Below, one piece after another: positions 50,885-59,410 of a stretch of DNA of 64,000 bases. The notes below the pieces were generated by a model. The model saw nothing but the letters and a program-made list of their open reading frames with translations. It made no database searches and was not told the origin of the DNA. The translations under genes and the position numbers were made by a program. The DNA lies in contig JADKCL010000002.1 in assembly GCA_016718825.1 (NCBI GenBank), positions 186,001 to 250,000 on the forward strand. The letters run 5' to 3'. The DNA is from Bacteroidota bacterium. GTDB taxonomy: Bacteria > Bacteroidota > Bacteroidia > J057 > JADKCL01. Position 1 is the stretch's first letter, and every line of letters begins with the position of its first letter.

Positions 50885-52393
50885 TTAGTTGACTGCTGCC
50901 AATTCTTTCTCACCTGCCTCAATCGCTTCTTCGATGCTTCCTTTGAGGTAGAATGCCTTTTCTGGAAGGTGATCAAGGGCGCCGTCCATGATCATGTTGA
51001 AGCCTTTGATGCTGTCCAACACATTCACAAACTTGCCTTTGAGACCGGTGAACTGCTCTGCAACGAAGAAAGGCTGGCTCAAGAAGCGCTGCACCTTGCG
51101 GGCACGCGAAACGGTGAGTTTGTCTTCCTCCGAAAGCTCGTCCATACCCAAGATGGCGATGATGTCTTGCAAGTCTTTGTATTTCTGCAAGATACCGATC
51201 ACGCGGGTGGTGCAGAGATAGTGTTCTTCGCCGACGATGTCTGGCGAAAGCACTTTGGAAGTCGATGTCAATGGATCCACAGCAGGGTAGATACCCAATG
51301 CAGACAATGGACGTGACAATTCGGTGGTAGCATCCAAGTGGGCAAAGGTGGTTGCCGGTGCCGGGTCGGTGTAGTCGTCCGCAGGGACGTACACAGCCTG
51401 GATCGAAGTAATCGAACCGCGGCGGGTCGAGGTGATACGCTCCTGCATGGCACCCATTTCAGATGCCAAGGTTGGTTGGTAACCCACAGCGGATGGCATA
51501 CGACCCAAAAGTGCGGATACTTCGGAGCCTGCTTGGGTGAAACGGAAGATGTTGTCGATGAAGAACAACACGTCACGGCCACCTGATTTCTCATCGCCAT
51601 CACGGAAGTACTCGGCGATGGACAGACCGGAAAGGGCCACACGTGCACGTGCACCTGGAGGCTCGTTCATCTGGCCAAACACCAGGGTCACTTGGGACTC
51701 CTTCATTTCTTCCATATCCACAGCCTCAAGCGGCCAACCGCCTTCGCCCATCGCATGGTGGAATTTCGAACCGTAACGGATAACATTCGCTTCGATCATC
51801 TCACGGAGCAAGTCGTTACCTTCACGGGTACGCTCACCCACGCCTGCAAACACGGACAAACCGGAGTGTGCCTTTGCGATGTTGTTGATCAATTCCTGGA
51901 TCAAAACCGTTTTACCCACACCTGCACCACCAAAGAGACCGATTTTTCCACCTTTGAGGTAAGGAGCGATCAAGTCGATGACTTTGATACCGGTATAGAG
52001 GATTTCAGCCTCGGTGCTCAAGTCTTCAAACTTAGGCGCCGAACGGTGAATAGGATATCCTTTGGGTGAATTGGGCTGTGCAAGTCCGTCAATGGCGGTA
52101 CCGACCACGTTGAAGAGGCGGCCTTTGATACCTTCGCCGGTTGGCATCTCGATGGTGTGACCAAGGTCAATGACCTCGATGCCACGCTCCAAACCGTCGG
52201 TGGAGTCCATGGAGATGGTACGCACCTTGTTTTCACCCAAGTGCTGCTGCACTTCGAGGTAAAGGATCGATCCATCTCTGCGATTCACGATCAATGCATC
52301 AAGAATTTTGGGGAGTTGTACCCCTTCGCCGCTGAATTCGACGTCCACGACTGGGCCGATGACCTGCGCGACTTTTCCTTTATTCTGTGCCAT
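50885..52393 (-). CDS. atpD: ATP synthase F1, beta subunit
   Basis: A 502-residue catalytic subunit of F1. Walker A is GGAGVGKT, followed by GERTREGNDL, the catalytic DELSEED-like region is MDELSEEDKL, and the FFIDNIFRFTQAGSEVSALLGRMPS segment is the strongly conserved Walker B/arginine-proximal region. The protein sits in a separate atpDC pair, as is common in this phylum. The rest of the ATP synthase (atpA, B, E, F, G, H) is not in the window. A complete promoter is 44 nt upstream. Confidence 0.98.
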   Translation of the reverse strand: MAQNKGKVAQVIGPVVDVEFSGEGVQLPKILDALIVNRRDGSILYLEVQQHLGENKVRTISMDSTDGLERGIEVIDLGHTIEMPTGEGIKGRLFNVVGTAIDGLAQPNSPKGYPIHRSAPKFEDLSTEAEILYTGIKVIDLIAPYLKGGKIGLFGGAGVGKTVLIQELINNIAKAHSGLSVFAGVGERTREGNDLLREMIEANVIRYGSKFHHAMGEGGWPLEAVDMEEMKESQVTLVFGQMNEPPGARARVALSGLSIAEYFRDGDEKSGGRDVLFFIDNIFRFTQAGSEVSALLGRMPSAVGYQPTLASEMGAMQERITSTRRGSITSIQAVYVPADDYTDPAPATTFAHLDATTELSRPLSALGIYPAVDPLTSTSKVLSPDIVGEEHYLCTTRVIGILQKYKDLQDIIAILGMDELSEEDKLTVSRARKVQRFLSQPFFVAEQFTGLKGKFVNVLDSIKGFNMIMDGALDHLPEKAFYLKGSIEEAIEAGEKELAAVN

Positions 52394-52436
52394 TTACTAT
52401 AAGTAATGTGTATTCTAAGCCATCTCAAAAACGGGG

Positions 52437-52467
52437 CAAAGTTAGAAAGGCATTTGGGAATAACCAA
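52437..52467 (-). promoter_or_regulatory. Promoter of atpD (TTG-N20-TAACTTTG)
   Basis: Read leftward, TTG (52465-52467), a 20-nt spacer and TAACTTTG (52437-52444) match the Bacteroidota consensus; the -7 box ends 44 nt before ATG 52393. Confidence 0.6.
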
Positions 52468-52593
52468 TCGGAGTGAATGAAAATGTTCACATCTTGATTG
52501 TGAATAGGCCTGATTGTCCAAATTCGAGGAAATGAAACAGTAAGTCGAATCGCTCAATCCTGAATTCAATTCCCCAAATGAAAATGTACCAAT

Positions 52594-53481
52594 TCAACCC
52601 AAATCCTGATTCTGCAAATTCTGCAAATTCTGCTCCATTTTGTCCCATTTCACCCGCGACATCGCCGAATGCTTCGTCAGCTTCTTAAACTGCTTTTCGT
52701 CCAAGGCCGCCCATTCCGCCTTGCCAAATTCCAAAATATGGCTCAATGGCTTGAAATCGCCGCCATTGGGGGTCGCAAACGAATTCCAAGGACATACCTG
52801 TTGGCAGATATCACAGCCATAAGCCCAGTTTTCAGTTTGAGCGCGAAGTGTGGGTGGGATATTTTCCCGGAGCTCGATGGTCAGGTAGCTGATGCACTTG
52901 CGGCTGTCGATTTGATAGGGGGTCAGCGCTTCGGTCGGGCAGGCGTCGATACATTTGGTGCATGTGCCGCAGTAATCCTTCATCGGACCGTCGTATTCTA
53001 GCTCAAGGTCGAGGATGATTTCGCCAATGAAGTACCAAGAACCCATTTTGGGGTGAATGAGGTTGGTGTTCTTCCCGATCCAACCCAATCCGCCACGGGT
53101 TGCCCAGGCTTTGTCCATGACTGGGGCAGAATCGGTGAATACCCGTGCATTGACTTCGCCGACATTCGCCTGAATCCATTCCAAAACGCGGTGGAGCTTG
53201 TTTTTGATCACCTTGTGATAGTCCTCGCCCCAGGCATACGTCGAAATCTTGGGCGCATCCGCAGGTTGATGGTGGGAAGGATCCGGAAAATAATTGAGCA
53301 AGACGCTGATCACAGACTTGGCGCCATCAACGAGCAACCTTGGATCAACCCGCTTGTCGAAATGGTTTTCCATCCAAGACATCGTTCCATGCCGGCCTTC
53401 GTGCAGCCATTGTTCCAAGTCCTTGGCCTCCTTTTCCAGAAAACCTGCTTTGGAAATTCCGACCAAGTCAAATCCCTGCAA
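52594..53481 (-). CDS. queG: Epoxyqueuosine reductase
   Basis: A 295-residue iron-sulfur and cobalamin-dependent enzyme that reduces epoxyqueuosine to queuosine in tRNA. It has GGLGWIGKNTNLI, two 4Fe-4S-binding Cys clusters (CGTCTKCIDACP and CDICQQVCPWN) and the DSAPVMDKAWA segment that binds the substrate. The frame opens without an ATG: the first available start is TTG 53481, which leaves the normal N-terminal helix incomplete. Open frame continues upstream through TCCTCCAGCATCACATCC without a conventional start. The region upstream is GTGAGT-rich simple sequence. Real translation may use TTG or a start altered by that repeat. Confidence 0.85.
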   Translation of the reverse strand: MQGFDLVGISKAGFLEKEAKDLEQWLHEGRHGTMSWMENHFDKRVDPRLLVDGAKSVISVLLNYFPDPSHHQPADAPKISTYAWGEDYHKVIKNKLHRVLEWIQANVGEVNARVFTDSAPVMDKAWATRGGLGWIGKNTNLIHPKMGSWYFIGEIILDLELEYDGPMKDYCGTCTKCIDACPTEALTPYQIDSRKCISYLTIELRENIPPTLRAQTENWAYGCDICQQVCPWNSFATPNGGDFKPLSHILEFGKAEWAALDEKQFKKLTKHSAMSRVKWDKMEQNLQNLQNQDLG

Positions 53482-53520
53482 CGTGAGTTGCTGCTTGATT
53501 TGGGATGTGATGCTGGAGGA

Positions 53521-53543
53521 CAGTGTGAGTGCGAGTGTGAGTG
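53521..53543. repeat. GTGAGTG simple-sequence tract
   Basis: The stretch CAGTGTGAGTGCGAGTGTGAGTGA consists of repeated GTGTGAGT/GCGAGT words. It lies just upstream of queG, in the region where the gene's usual first 10-15 codons would be. Confidence 0.65.
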
Positions 53544-53550
53544 AACAGTG

Positions 53551-53568
53551 CTGACGCCAGGGCGTCAG
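53551..53568. other. Hairpin CTGACGCC-AG-GGCGTCAG
   Basis: A perfect 8-bp stem with a 2-nt loop. It overlaps the stop codon (53565-53567) of the lipase-like gene. There is no T run after it on either strand. It could be a weak terminator for the lipase or a transcript stabiliser between lipase and queG. Confidence 0.5.
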
Positions 53569-54785
53569 TGAGGCAAAGCCTTCAGGGAATCCATATAGAA
53601 TTTACCAAACAACATCGTCGGAAGTGCGCAATCCCCGTGGTTGAGGTTATTCGCAGTCTCGAAAATGCTTACGGTGGTCGCACCGGCGGCGATGAAGTGG
53701 TTGTAGGCCACGATGGTATTCTGATAATTCACCTGATCGTCGCTGCTACAGTAGAACATCTTCACCGGCGTTTTGGGGATCCAATCGTAGAGGTCATTGT
53801 CGCGAAGGGCTAACTTCAACGGGTGATTGGGATCGGCTTCGTAAGCTTCCATCACGGAATCCACGATCATGTAGCGCGGTACAGGATTGGAAACATTGTT
53901 GATTTCGCCAATCGAATGCGTACCGTCAAACATCGGCGGAATGATCGAGTCATAAGGCGGTTTCAGCAATTTGGTCGGATCATCGACGATATGGTAGATG
54001 TAGTTGTAGCTGAAAATTACGTAAGGAAGGTATCCGGGAGTGGGATAGGGGTCATACCCGACAATCACGGCCTCTTGCACTCCCGAACAATCATAGGGCC
54101 CGGCCATCGGTGCTGAACCGGTAACGGTAAATTCGTCTCCGTAGTAGTTTTGAATCTCGCGGTGGGTCGCCATCGTGGCATGCCCGCCTTGGCTGTACCC
54201 AAAGAGGAACAGGCGACCATCCCATTCACGACCAACCGTCGGCGCAAAGTCCCGGCAGGCGCGCAACATGTCGATGGCTGCGGTTGCCTCCGATTTTGCA
54301 TGTATATAGTAATGTGGTCCAGGACCTTCGCCAAGGCCAAGGTAGTCAGGCAAGGCACAAAGGTAGCCGCTTGTGGCCATCACGATGCCGATGATCACCT
54401 CGCTGCCGCGTTGGCTCGCCATGTTGTAATCGGCTGTTTCCGTCCCGTGTTGATAACTTGCCAGTGGCATCGCCTCCAAATCAACCCCGGTCGGCACCGC
54501 AAATGCACCCGAAGCAAGGATGATCTTTCCAAAGGGATCGACCGTTTGGTAAATCATACGGTAAACGGCCACTCCGTATTCTGACCCCAGAAAGGAGGAG
54601 GCTCCGCCTCCCAACGTGTTGATGATCGAATCCACTTGGTCCACATTCCACGTTTCCATCAAGGATGTGGCCACAATCGCCCCGCGAGGGTCTGCTTTCG
54701 TGATCACCGGCTCCTCGTTAAAGTCCCCGCAACTTACCATGAGGGACAAGCAGGCGATCATCGCCAACACGTAGTTTTTCTTCAT
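53565..54785 (-). CDS. Secretory lipase-like lipoprotein
   Basis: A 406-residue alpha/beta hydrolase starting at ATG 54785 with a lipoprotein signal (lipobox LMVSC). It has the nucleophile elbow GYSQGGHATM, the acidic/His residues in CSSDDQVNY and NNLNHGDC, and the SYQHGTETADYNMASQ segment seen in fungal- and bacterial-type secretory lipases (LIP family). It is anchored to the membrane by lipid and likely acts on esters outside the cytoplasm. It is 36 bp after ruvB and 83 bp before queG, in the same orientation. Confidence 0.82.
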   Translation of the reverse strand: MKKNYVLAMIACLSLMVSCGDFNEEPVITKADPRGAIVATSLMETWNVDQVDSIINTLGGGASSFLGSEYGVAVYRMIYQTVDPFGKIILASGAFAVPTGVDLEAMPLASYQHGTETADYNMASQRGSEVIIGIVMATSGYLCALPDYLGLGEGPGPHYYIHAKSEATAAIDMLRACRDFAPTVGREWDGRLFLFGYSQGGHATMATHREIQNYYGDEFTVTGSAPMAGPYDCSGVQEAVIVGYDPYPTPGYLPYVIFSYNYIYHIVDDPTKLLKPPYDSIIPPMFDGTHSIGEINNVSNPVPRYMIVDSVMEAYEADPNHPLKLALRDNDLYDWIPKTPVKMFYCSSDDQVNYQNTIVAYNHFIAAGATTVSIFETANNLNHGDCALPTMLFGKFYMDSLKALPH

Positions 54786-54821
54786 ACTCTGTTTTCTGTT
54801 GGGGTTGAATCCCTTCACAAG

Positions 54822-55835
54822 TTAGAAAAGAGTTCCCTGATCTCCTGAGGGAAGGATGTCAAAATGTTTAAATGCCCTCTCAGTCGCCATTCTTCCCCTC
54901 GCAGTGCGCTTGAGGAAACCCTCCATGATCAGATAGGGTTCATAAACTTCTTCAATGGTTTCGGCTTCCTCGCCCACGGCCGTGGCGATTGTACTCAGCC
55001 CGACGGGTCCTCCCTTGAATTTCTCAATGATGGCTCTCAAGATCTTGTTGTCCATGTCGTCCAAACCGGATTCGTCGACATCCAATGCATTGAGCGCATA
55101 TTTGGCGATTTCCATGGTAATGACACCATCGCCTTTGACCATGGCGAAGTCACGGTTTCTTCTCAGCAATCGGTTGGCAATACGGGGCGTCCCGCGGCTA
55201 CGCCTTGCGATTTCGAGGGAAGCATCCTTCTCGATGGGAACGCCCAATACCTGCGCCGACCTGCGGATAATCCTTGCCAATGTCGCTGCATCGTAGTATT
55301 CCAGTCGGAAGTTGATGCCAAAACGGGCGAGGAGCGGGGCGGTGAGCAAGCCTGTGCGCGTGGTGGCACCCACGAGCGTGAACGGGTTCAAGGCGATTTC
55401 CACGCTCCTGGAATTCGGGCCGGATTCTATCAGGATGTCAATCTTGAAATCCTCCATCGCTGAATAGAGATATTCCTCGACGATCGGGCTCAGGCGGTGA
55501 ATCTCATCAATGAAGAGCACGTCCCGTGGTTCGAGATTGGTCAAAACGCCGGCAAGATCCCCTGGCTTTTCCAGAATCGGTCCTGAAGTCGCCTTGATGT
55601 TGGAGCCGAGTTCGTTGGCAATGATATAGCTCAACGTGGTTTTTCCCAATCCCGGCGGGCCATGCAGGATCACGTGATCCAAGGCATCACCGCGCATTGC
55701 CGCCGCCTTTACGAAGATTTGAAGGTTTTCCACCAGTTTCAACTGCCCGGTAAACTCTTCAAACCGTTGCGGACGCAAGACAATGTCTTCGTCTTTGTCC
55801 AACGCATTTCCCGCGTCCATGATTGGGTCCTTCAT
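54822..55835 (-). CDS. ruvB: Holliday junction branch-migration helicase RuvB
   Basis: A 337-residue AAA+ ATPase. Walker A is GPPGLGKT (about 59-66), Walker B is LFIDEIHR (about 108-115), the sensor segment is GATTRTGLLTAPLLARFG, and the C-terminal winged helix has KGGPVGLSTIATAVGEE with GFLKRTARGR. It moves Holliday junctions with RuvA. The gene begins a leftward run ruvB-lipase-queG; ruvA is not adjacent. Confidence 0.97.
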   Translation of the reverse strand: MKDPIMDAGNALDKDEDIVLRPQRFEEFTGQLKLVENLQIFVKAAAMRGDALDHVILHGPPGLGKTTLSYIIANELGSNIKATSGPILEKPGDLAGVLTNLEPRDVLFIDEIHRLSPIVEEYLYSAMEDFKIDILIESGPNSRSVEIALNPFTLVGATTRTGLLTAPLLARFGINFRLEYYDAATLARIIRRSAQVLGVPIEKDASLEIARRSRGTPRIANRLLRRNRDFAMVKGDGVITMEIAKYALNALDVDESGLDDMDNKILRAIIEKFKGGPVGLSTIATAVGEEAETIEEVYEPYLIMEGFLKRTARGRMATERAFKHFDILPSGDQGTLF

Positions 55836-56198
55836 ACAAGTACAAGTATAGGCACCATCGGGGAATTAGAAATGAGAAATTAGAAATGAGAAGTGGTAGC
55901 GGAAGCAAATAGGTGGATCGACCTTCCAATCGCCTATCCAACCTAGAATTCTGGGTATCCTTTGGGTTGTGGATGCGCAAGAAGTAGAATCGCTTTCCGG
56001 GTCCTTGCTATTGTGCGTCGCCACGAATCCATTTGTCGCGTTGTTTCAGAGTCCTCCTTTTGAATCCCCATTTCTCATTTAACATTTGCTTGCGCGATTG
56101 CTTCGCAATTCTAATTTCTCATTTCCAACCTCTTAGCTATTTCCAACGTGTGTCTCCCGAAAAGTTCGCATATTTGCAGCAGGTAAAACGGGTTGGAT
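55836..56198. other. Intergenic region with inverted repeat, ruvB / glmM
   Basis: A 363-bp divergent gap. GAAATGAGAAATTAGAA (55869-55885) reappears as its exact complement at 56109-56125, a 17-bp inverted repeat 223 bp apart. The left copy is itself a tandem (AGAAATGAGAA / TTAGAAATGAG). The sequence between contains no gene-quality frame. No full promoter was found, though TATACTTG lies near ruvB. These A/T-rich repeat phrases look like local slippage products. Confidence 0.6.
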
Positions 56199-57593
56199 AT
56201 GACATTGATTGCTTCCATTTCAGGTATCAGAGGCACGATCGGCGGAGAAAGTGAAATGAATCTGACGCCTATCGACATCGTGAAGTTCACCTCAGCCTTC
56301 GGGATGTGGATGACAACGAAGTCCTCTTCGCGCAAAGTGGTCATTGGCCGCGACGCACGCCCTTCAGGAGAAATGCTGGAAAACCTTGTCAAAGGCACAC
56401 TCGTCGGGCTTGGGTTCGAAGTGCTGAATCTTGGGCTCAGTACCACGCCGACGGTCGAGATGGCCGTTGTCGAATTTGAAGCAGCAGGCGGGATCGTGCT
56501 CACTGCAAGCCACAATCCGCAACAATGGAATGCTCTCAAACTTTTGAATCGCAAAGGCGAGTTTGTGACCAATAAGGCGGGAATTGACATTCAGGAAATT
56601 GCCAAGAATGGCTATTTCAACTTTGCGACCATTGATCAAATCGGAAAAGTCACTGAGGTTCAGGGTTTTGTTGATGTTCACATCCAGAAGATTCTGGACT
56701 TGCCATATATCGACTCATTTGCCGTGGGAGCCTCTGGCCTTAAAATTCTTGTAGATGGTGTCAACAGCAGCGGAAGCGTCTTTGTTCCCCAATTGCTTCG
56801 CGCAATGGGGATTACCGACATCATCGAGGTCAACAGTACACCTGACGGACATTTTGCACATAATCCGGAGCCGCTCAAGCAAAATTTGCTAGATACCTGC
56901 GCTGCCATTCAGATGCATGGTTGCGATCTGGGGATCGTCGTGGATCCTGACGTAGACCGGTTGGTTTTGATTGATGAAACAGGCGAGTTGTTTGGAGAGG
57001 AATACACCTTGGTGGCCGTAGCCGACTTCATGTTGCAACAGAAGAAAGGTGTGGTGGTCTCCAATCTTTCCAGCAGCCGTGCTTTGCGCGACCTTGCAGA
57101 AAGTCATGGCTGCGCCTATTTTGCCTCGGCAGTAGGCGAGGTGAACGTCACTGAAATCATGAAGCGGAAGGATGCCGTGATTGGTGGCGAAGGTAATGGA
57201 GGGGTGATCGCCCCTGATCTGCACTACGGGCGCGATGCGCTCGTCGGTATTGCAATTTTTCTCACCCATTTGGTGAAATCGCGCAAAAAAGTATCCGAAT
57301 TGCGTGCTACCTATCCCGATTATTTCATGTCCAAGCAAAAGGCCGATCTCGACCAAGGCGTGGACATGCAGGAATTGCTGACCCAGTTGGAGGCAAAATA
57401 CAGCGCCGAGGAGACCAATAACATCGATGGACTCAAAATCGATTTCCCAGCTTCTTGGGTTCATTTGCGCAAATCCAATACTGAGCCGATCATTCGCATT
57501 TATTCCGAGGCCAAAACACAGGCCGAGGCTGATCTTCTTGCCGACAATTTCAAGGCGGAGATTGTATCAATGGTTGAAAAAACGCAAGGATAA
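56199..57593 (+). CDS. glmM: Phosphoglucosamine mutase
   Basis: A 464-residue phosphohexomutase that turns glucosamine-6-P into glucosamine-1-P for cell-wall precursors. The phospho-serine site is TASHNPQQWNALK, the Mg loop is DPDVDRLVL, the sugar-binding loop is GGEGNGGVI and the phosphate-binding loop is RKSNTEPIIRIYSEA. All four active-site loops are present. ATG 56199 gives a normal MTLIASISGIRGTIG start. Its stop overlaps the ATG of the cysteine desulfurase gene by 1 nt (TAATG). Confidence 0.93.
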   Translation: MTLIASISGIRGTIGGESEMNLTPIDIVKFTSAFGMWMTTKSSSRKVVIGRDARPSGEMLENLVKGTLVGLGFEVLNLGLSTTPTVEMAVVEFEAAGGIVLTASHNPQQWNALKLLNRKGEFVTNKAGIDIQEIAKNGYFNFATIDQIGKVTEVQGFVDVHIQKILDLPYIDSFAVGASGLKILVDGVNSSGSVFVPQLLRAMGITDIIEVNSTPDGHFAHNPEPLKQNLLDTCAAIQMHGCDLGIVVDPDVDRLVLIDETGELFGEEYTLVAVADFMLQQKKGVVVSNLSSSRALRDLAESHGCAYFASAVGEVNVTEIMKRKDAVIGGEGNGGVIAPDLHYGRDALVGIAIFLTHLVKSRKKVSELRATYPDYFMSKQKADLDQGVDMQELLTQLEAKYSAEETNNIDGLKIDFPASWVHLRKSNTEPIIRIYSEAKTQAEADLLADNFKAEIVSMVEKTQG

Positions 57594-58741
57594 TGAATAG
57601 GATTTACCTGGACAATGCTGCAAGTACACCCATCGATCAGGAAGTACTTGAACACATGGTTTCGGTTTTGCGCGACTTTCACGGAAATCCTTCTTCCGTA
57701 CATGCGCACGGTCGCCAGCTGCGCACGATCATCGAAAAAGCGCGAAAAGAGATTGCAGAAATGGTAGGCGCCGCCCCTTCCGAGATATTTTTCACAAGTG
57801 GGGGTACAGAAGCCGACAATCTCGCCATCAAATGCAGTTTTGGTGCCGATTCGCCCTTGGGACAGATCATCAGCACCGAAATTGAGCACCATGCCGTAAC
57901 GCATTCTGTGGAGCATGTCGCTGCAAAAGGTGTCCCGGTTACTTGGCTAAATGTAGATCAGGAAGGCTTCCCCGACCTCAATCAGCTGGAAGACCGCCTC
58001 AAAAACGGTCCACGAGCCTTGGTGAGCCTCATGCATGGGAACAATGAACTTGGAACGATGATCGATTTTGTCCAAGTTGCTGAACTTTGCCACCGCTACG
58101 GAGCGATTTATCATAGCGACACCGTGCAGACCATGGCGCATGTTCCGTACAAGCTCAGCGACATTCCAGTCAACTTTGTGACTGCATCAGCGCACAAGTT
58201 TTATGGTCCGCACGGGATTGGATTCCTCTACATCAAGTCGGGAACGCGGATTCCGCCGCTGCTTTGTGGAGGATCGCAGGAGCGCAACATGCGCGCCGGA
58301 ACCGAAAATGTAGCTGGCATCGCAGCAATGGCCTACGCCTTGCGTAAATGCTACGGCAACCTCGAAGCCAAAAACGACCATCTTTGGTCACTGAAAGAAC
58401 GCATGAAGGCCGGTCTTGAACGATCGATTCCTGGAATCACCTTCAACGGAGCCACCGAAAGAGGGCGTTCATTGCCGACCGTCCTGAACACTGCATTCCC
58501 ATCCGTGGAAGAGGAATCGATGCTGTTGTTCAATTTGGACATTAACGGCATCAGTGCATCGGGCGGTTCGGCATGTACGAGTGGCAGTGTCAAGGGCAGC
58601 CATGTTTTGCACGGAATAGGTTGCACCGCTGCGCGCGCTTCCAACAGCGTTCGTTTCAGCTTCGGAATGCAAAATACGCTTCAAGAGGTGGACGAGGCAT
58701 TGGCAAAGATTGAAAGCTTTGCTGCCGTTCGCGTATCGTAA
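57593..58741 (+). CDS. Cysteine desulfurase (NifS/IscS type)
   Basis: A 382-residue PLP enzyme that removes sulfur from cysteine to give an enzyme persulfide for Fe-S clusters and thio-modifications. It starts YLDNAASTP, has TSGGTEADN, the PLP lysine K202 in SAHKFYGPHG, and the sulfur-accepting Cys C328 in SGGSACTSGS. The extended catalytic loop of IscS-type (group I) is present. The gene is co-translated with glmM, an odd pairing, and ends at a long perfect hairpin. IscS versus NifS cannot be decided here. Confidence 0.93.
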   Translation: MNRIYLDNAASTPIDQEVLEHMVSVLRDFHGNPSSVHAHGRQLRTIIEKARKEIAEMVGAAPSEIFFTSGGTEADNLAIKCSFGADSPLGQIISTEIEHHAVTHSVEHVAAKGVPVTWLNVDQEGFPDLNQLEDRLKNGPRALVSLMHGNNELGTMIDFVQVAELCHRYGAIYHSDTVQTMAHVPYKLSDIPVNFVTASAHKFYGPHGIGFLYIKSGTRIPPLLCGGSQERNMRAGTENVAGIAAMAYALRKCYGNLEAKNDHLWSLKERMKAGLERSIPGITFNGATERGRSLPTVLNTAFPSVEEESMLLFNLDINGISASGGSACTSGSVKGSHVLHGIGCTAARASNSVRFSFGMQNTLQEVDEALAKIESFAAVRVS

Positions 58742-58760
58742 TCTCTTTATTGTAAGGATT

Positions 58761-58810
58761 CTACCCATGAAAATGGCCTCAAGAAATCTTGAGGCCATTT
58801 TCATGGGTAG
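58761..58810. terminator. Long perfect hairpin after the desulfurase gene
   Basis: A perfect 24-bp inverted repeat with a 2-nt AA centre. The arms start CTACCCATGAAAATGGCC and end TCATGGGTAG. The AAAATGGCC/GGCCATTTT core resembles a terminator, with the T-rich arm following the GC part. The outer 10 bp extends this unusually far. It lies 19 bp after the stop. Confidence 0.75.
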
Positions 58811-58888
58811 CCAAAGATGACAAGTCCATTCACAAGGAAATGCATCCCCCCTGAAAACAGAAAAGACCACTCGGAAGTGATCTTTTTG

Positions 58889-58963
58889 TGGGGCGTACTG
58901 GATTCGAACCAGTGACCTTTGCAGTGTGAATGCAACGCTCTGAACCAACTGAGCTAACGCCCC
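58889..58963 (-). tRNA. tRNA-Val (anticodon CAC)
   Basis: A 75-nt cloverleaf. The 7-bp acceptor stem is GGGGCGT/ACGCCCC, the D arm begins GCTCAGTTGG, the anticodon stem is TTGCA/TGCAA with loop TTCACAC (anticodon CAC, codon GUG), and the T arm is ACTGG-TTCGAAT-CCAGT. CCA is not encoded. Stems are all paired. Confidence 0.93.
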
Positions 58964-59052
58964 AAAGCAGTTTTGGTTTGCCTATGGGGATGGGATGAAG
59001 TTGCCAATTTGGACTACTTTCTCAAACCCGATTCGCGCACCCAAACCAGCGG

Positions 59053-59126
59053 TGGGCCCACCAGGGATCGAACCTGGAACCACCTGATTATGAGTCAGGT
59101 GCTCTAACCGACTGAGCTATAGGCCC
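59053..59126 (-). tRNA. tRNA with CAT anticodon (Ile2 or Met)
   Basis: A 74-nt cloverleaf. The acceptor stem is GGGCCTA/TGGGCCC with one G-T pair, the D arm is GCTCAGTCGGTTAGAGC, the anticodon stem is CCTGA/TCAGG with loop CTCATAA (anticodon CAT), and the T arm is CCAGG-TTCGATC-CCTGG. CCA is not encoded. The GGGCCTATAGC start resembles Bacteroidota isoleucine tRNAs, so it may be the lysidine-modified tRNA-Ile2; elongator Met cannot be excluded. It lies 89 bp upstream of tRNA-Val. Confidence 0.9.
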
Positions 59127-59410
59127 AAAATTCAAAAAACGTAGCTTTTAGCTGCCTTTTTTAAAGGTTTGGCAAATTACGGGAAGGGGAATGGATTTTC
59201 AAAATCACAATGGACAAGATATAAAAGTTTTGAGAAAAATTGTTCCTGAGCTGTTCATTTCCGATCTTGGACCGTAGATTTTTCGGTCACTTGAGAAATT
59301 CGCTTGCGTTGAAAAACATGACGAAAGTCAGTAAATAGGTTGATGGAACTCACGCATCAGGGTAAACAAGGTGGCTTTATTTGCATTCCAGACACTGATC
59401 AAAGTCGTTT
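59127..59410. other. Intergenic region between tRNA and stress module
   Basis: A 284-bp gap, A+T-rich, with the control regions of the tRNAs and the first USP gene. No terminator or complete promoter recognised. I saw no short gene. Confidence 0.45.

Noticed and set aside
59053..59126. Calling the CAT tRNA an initiator tRNA-fMet
   Set aside because: The first acceptor pair is a normal G-C pair and the anticodon stem lacks the three consecutive G-C pairs typical of initiators.
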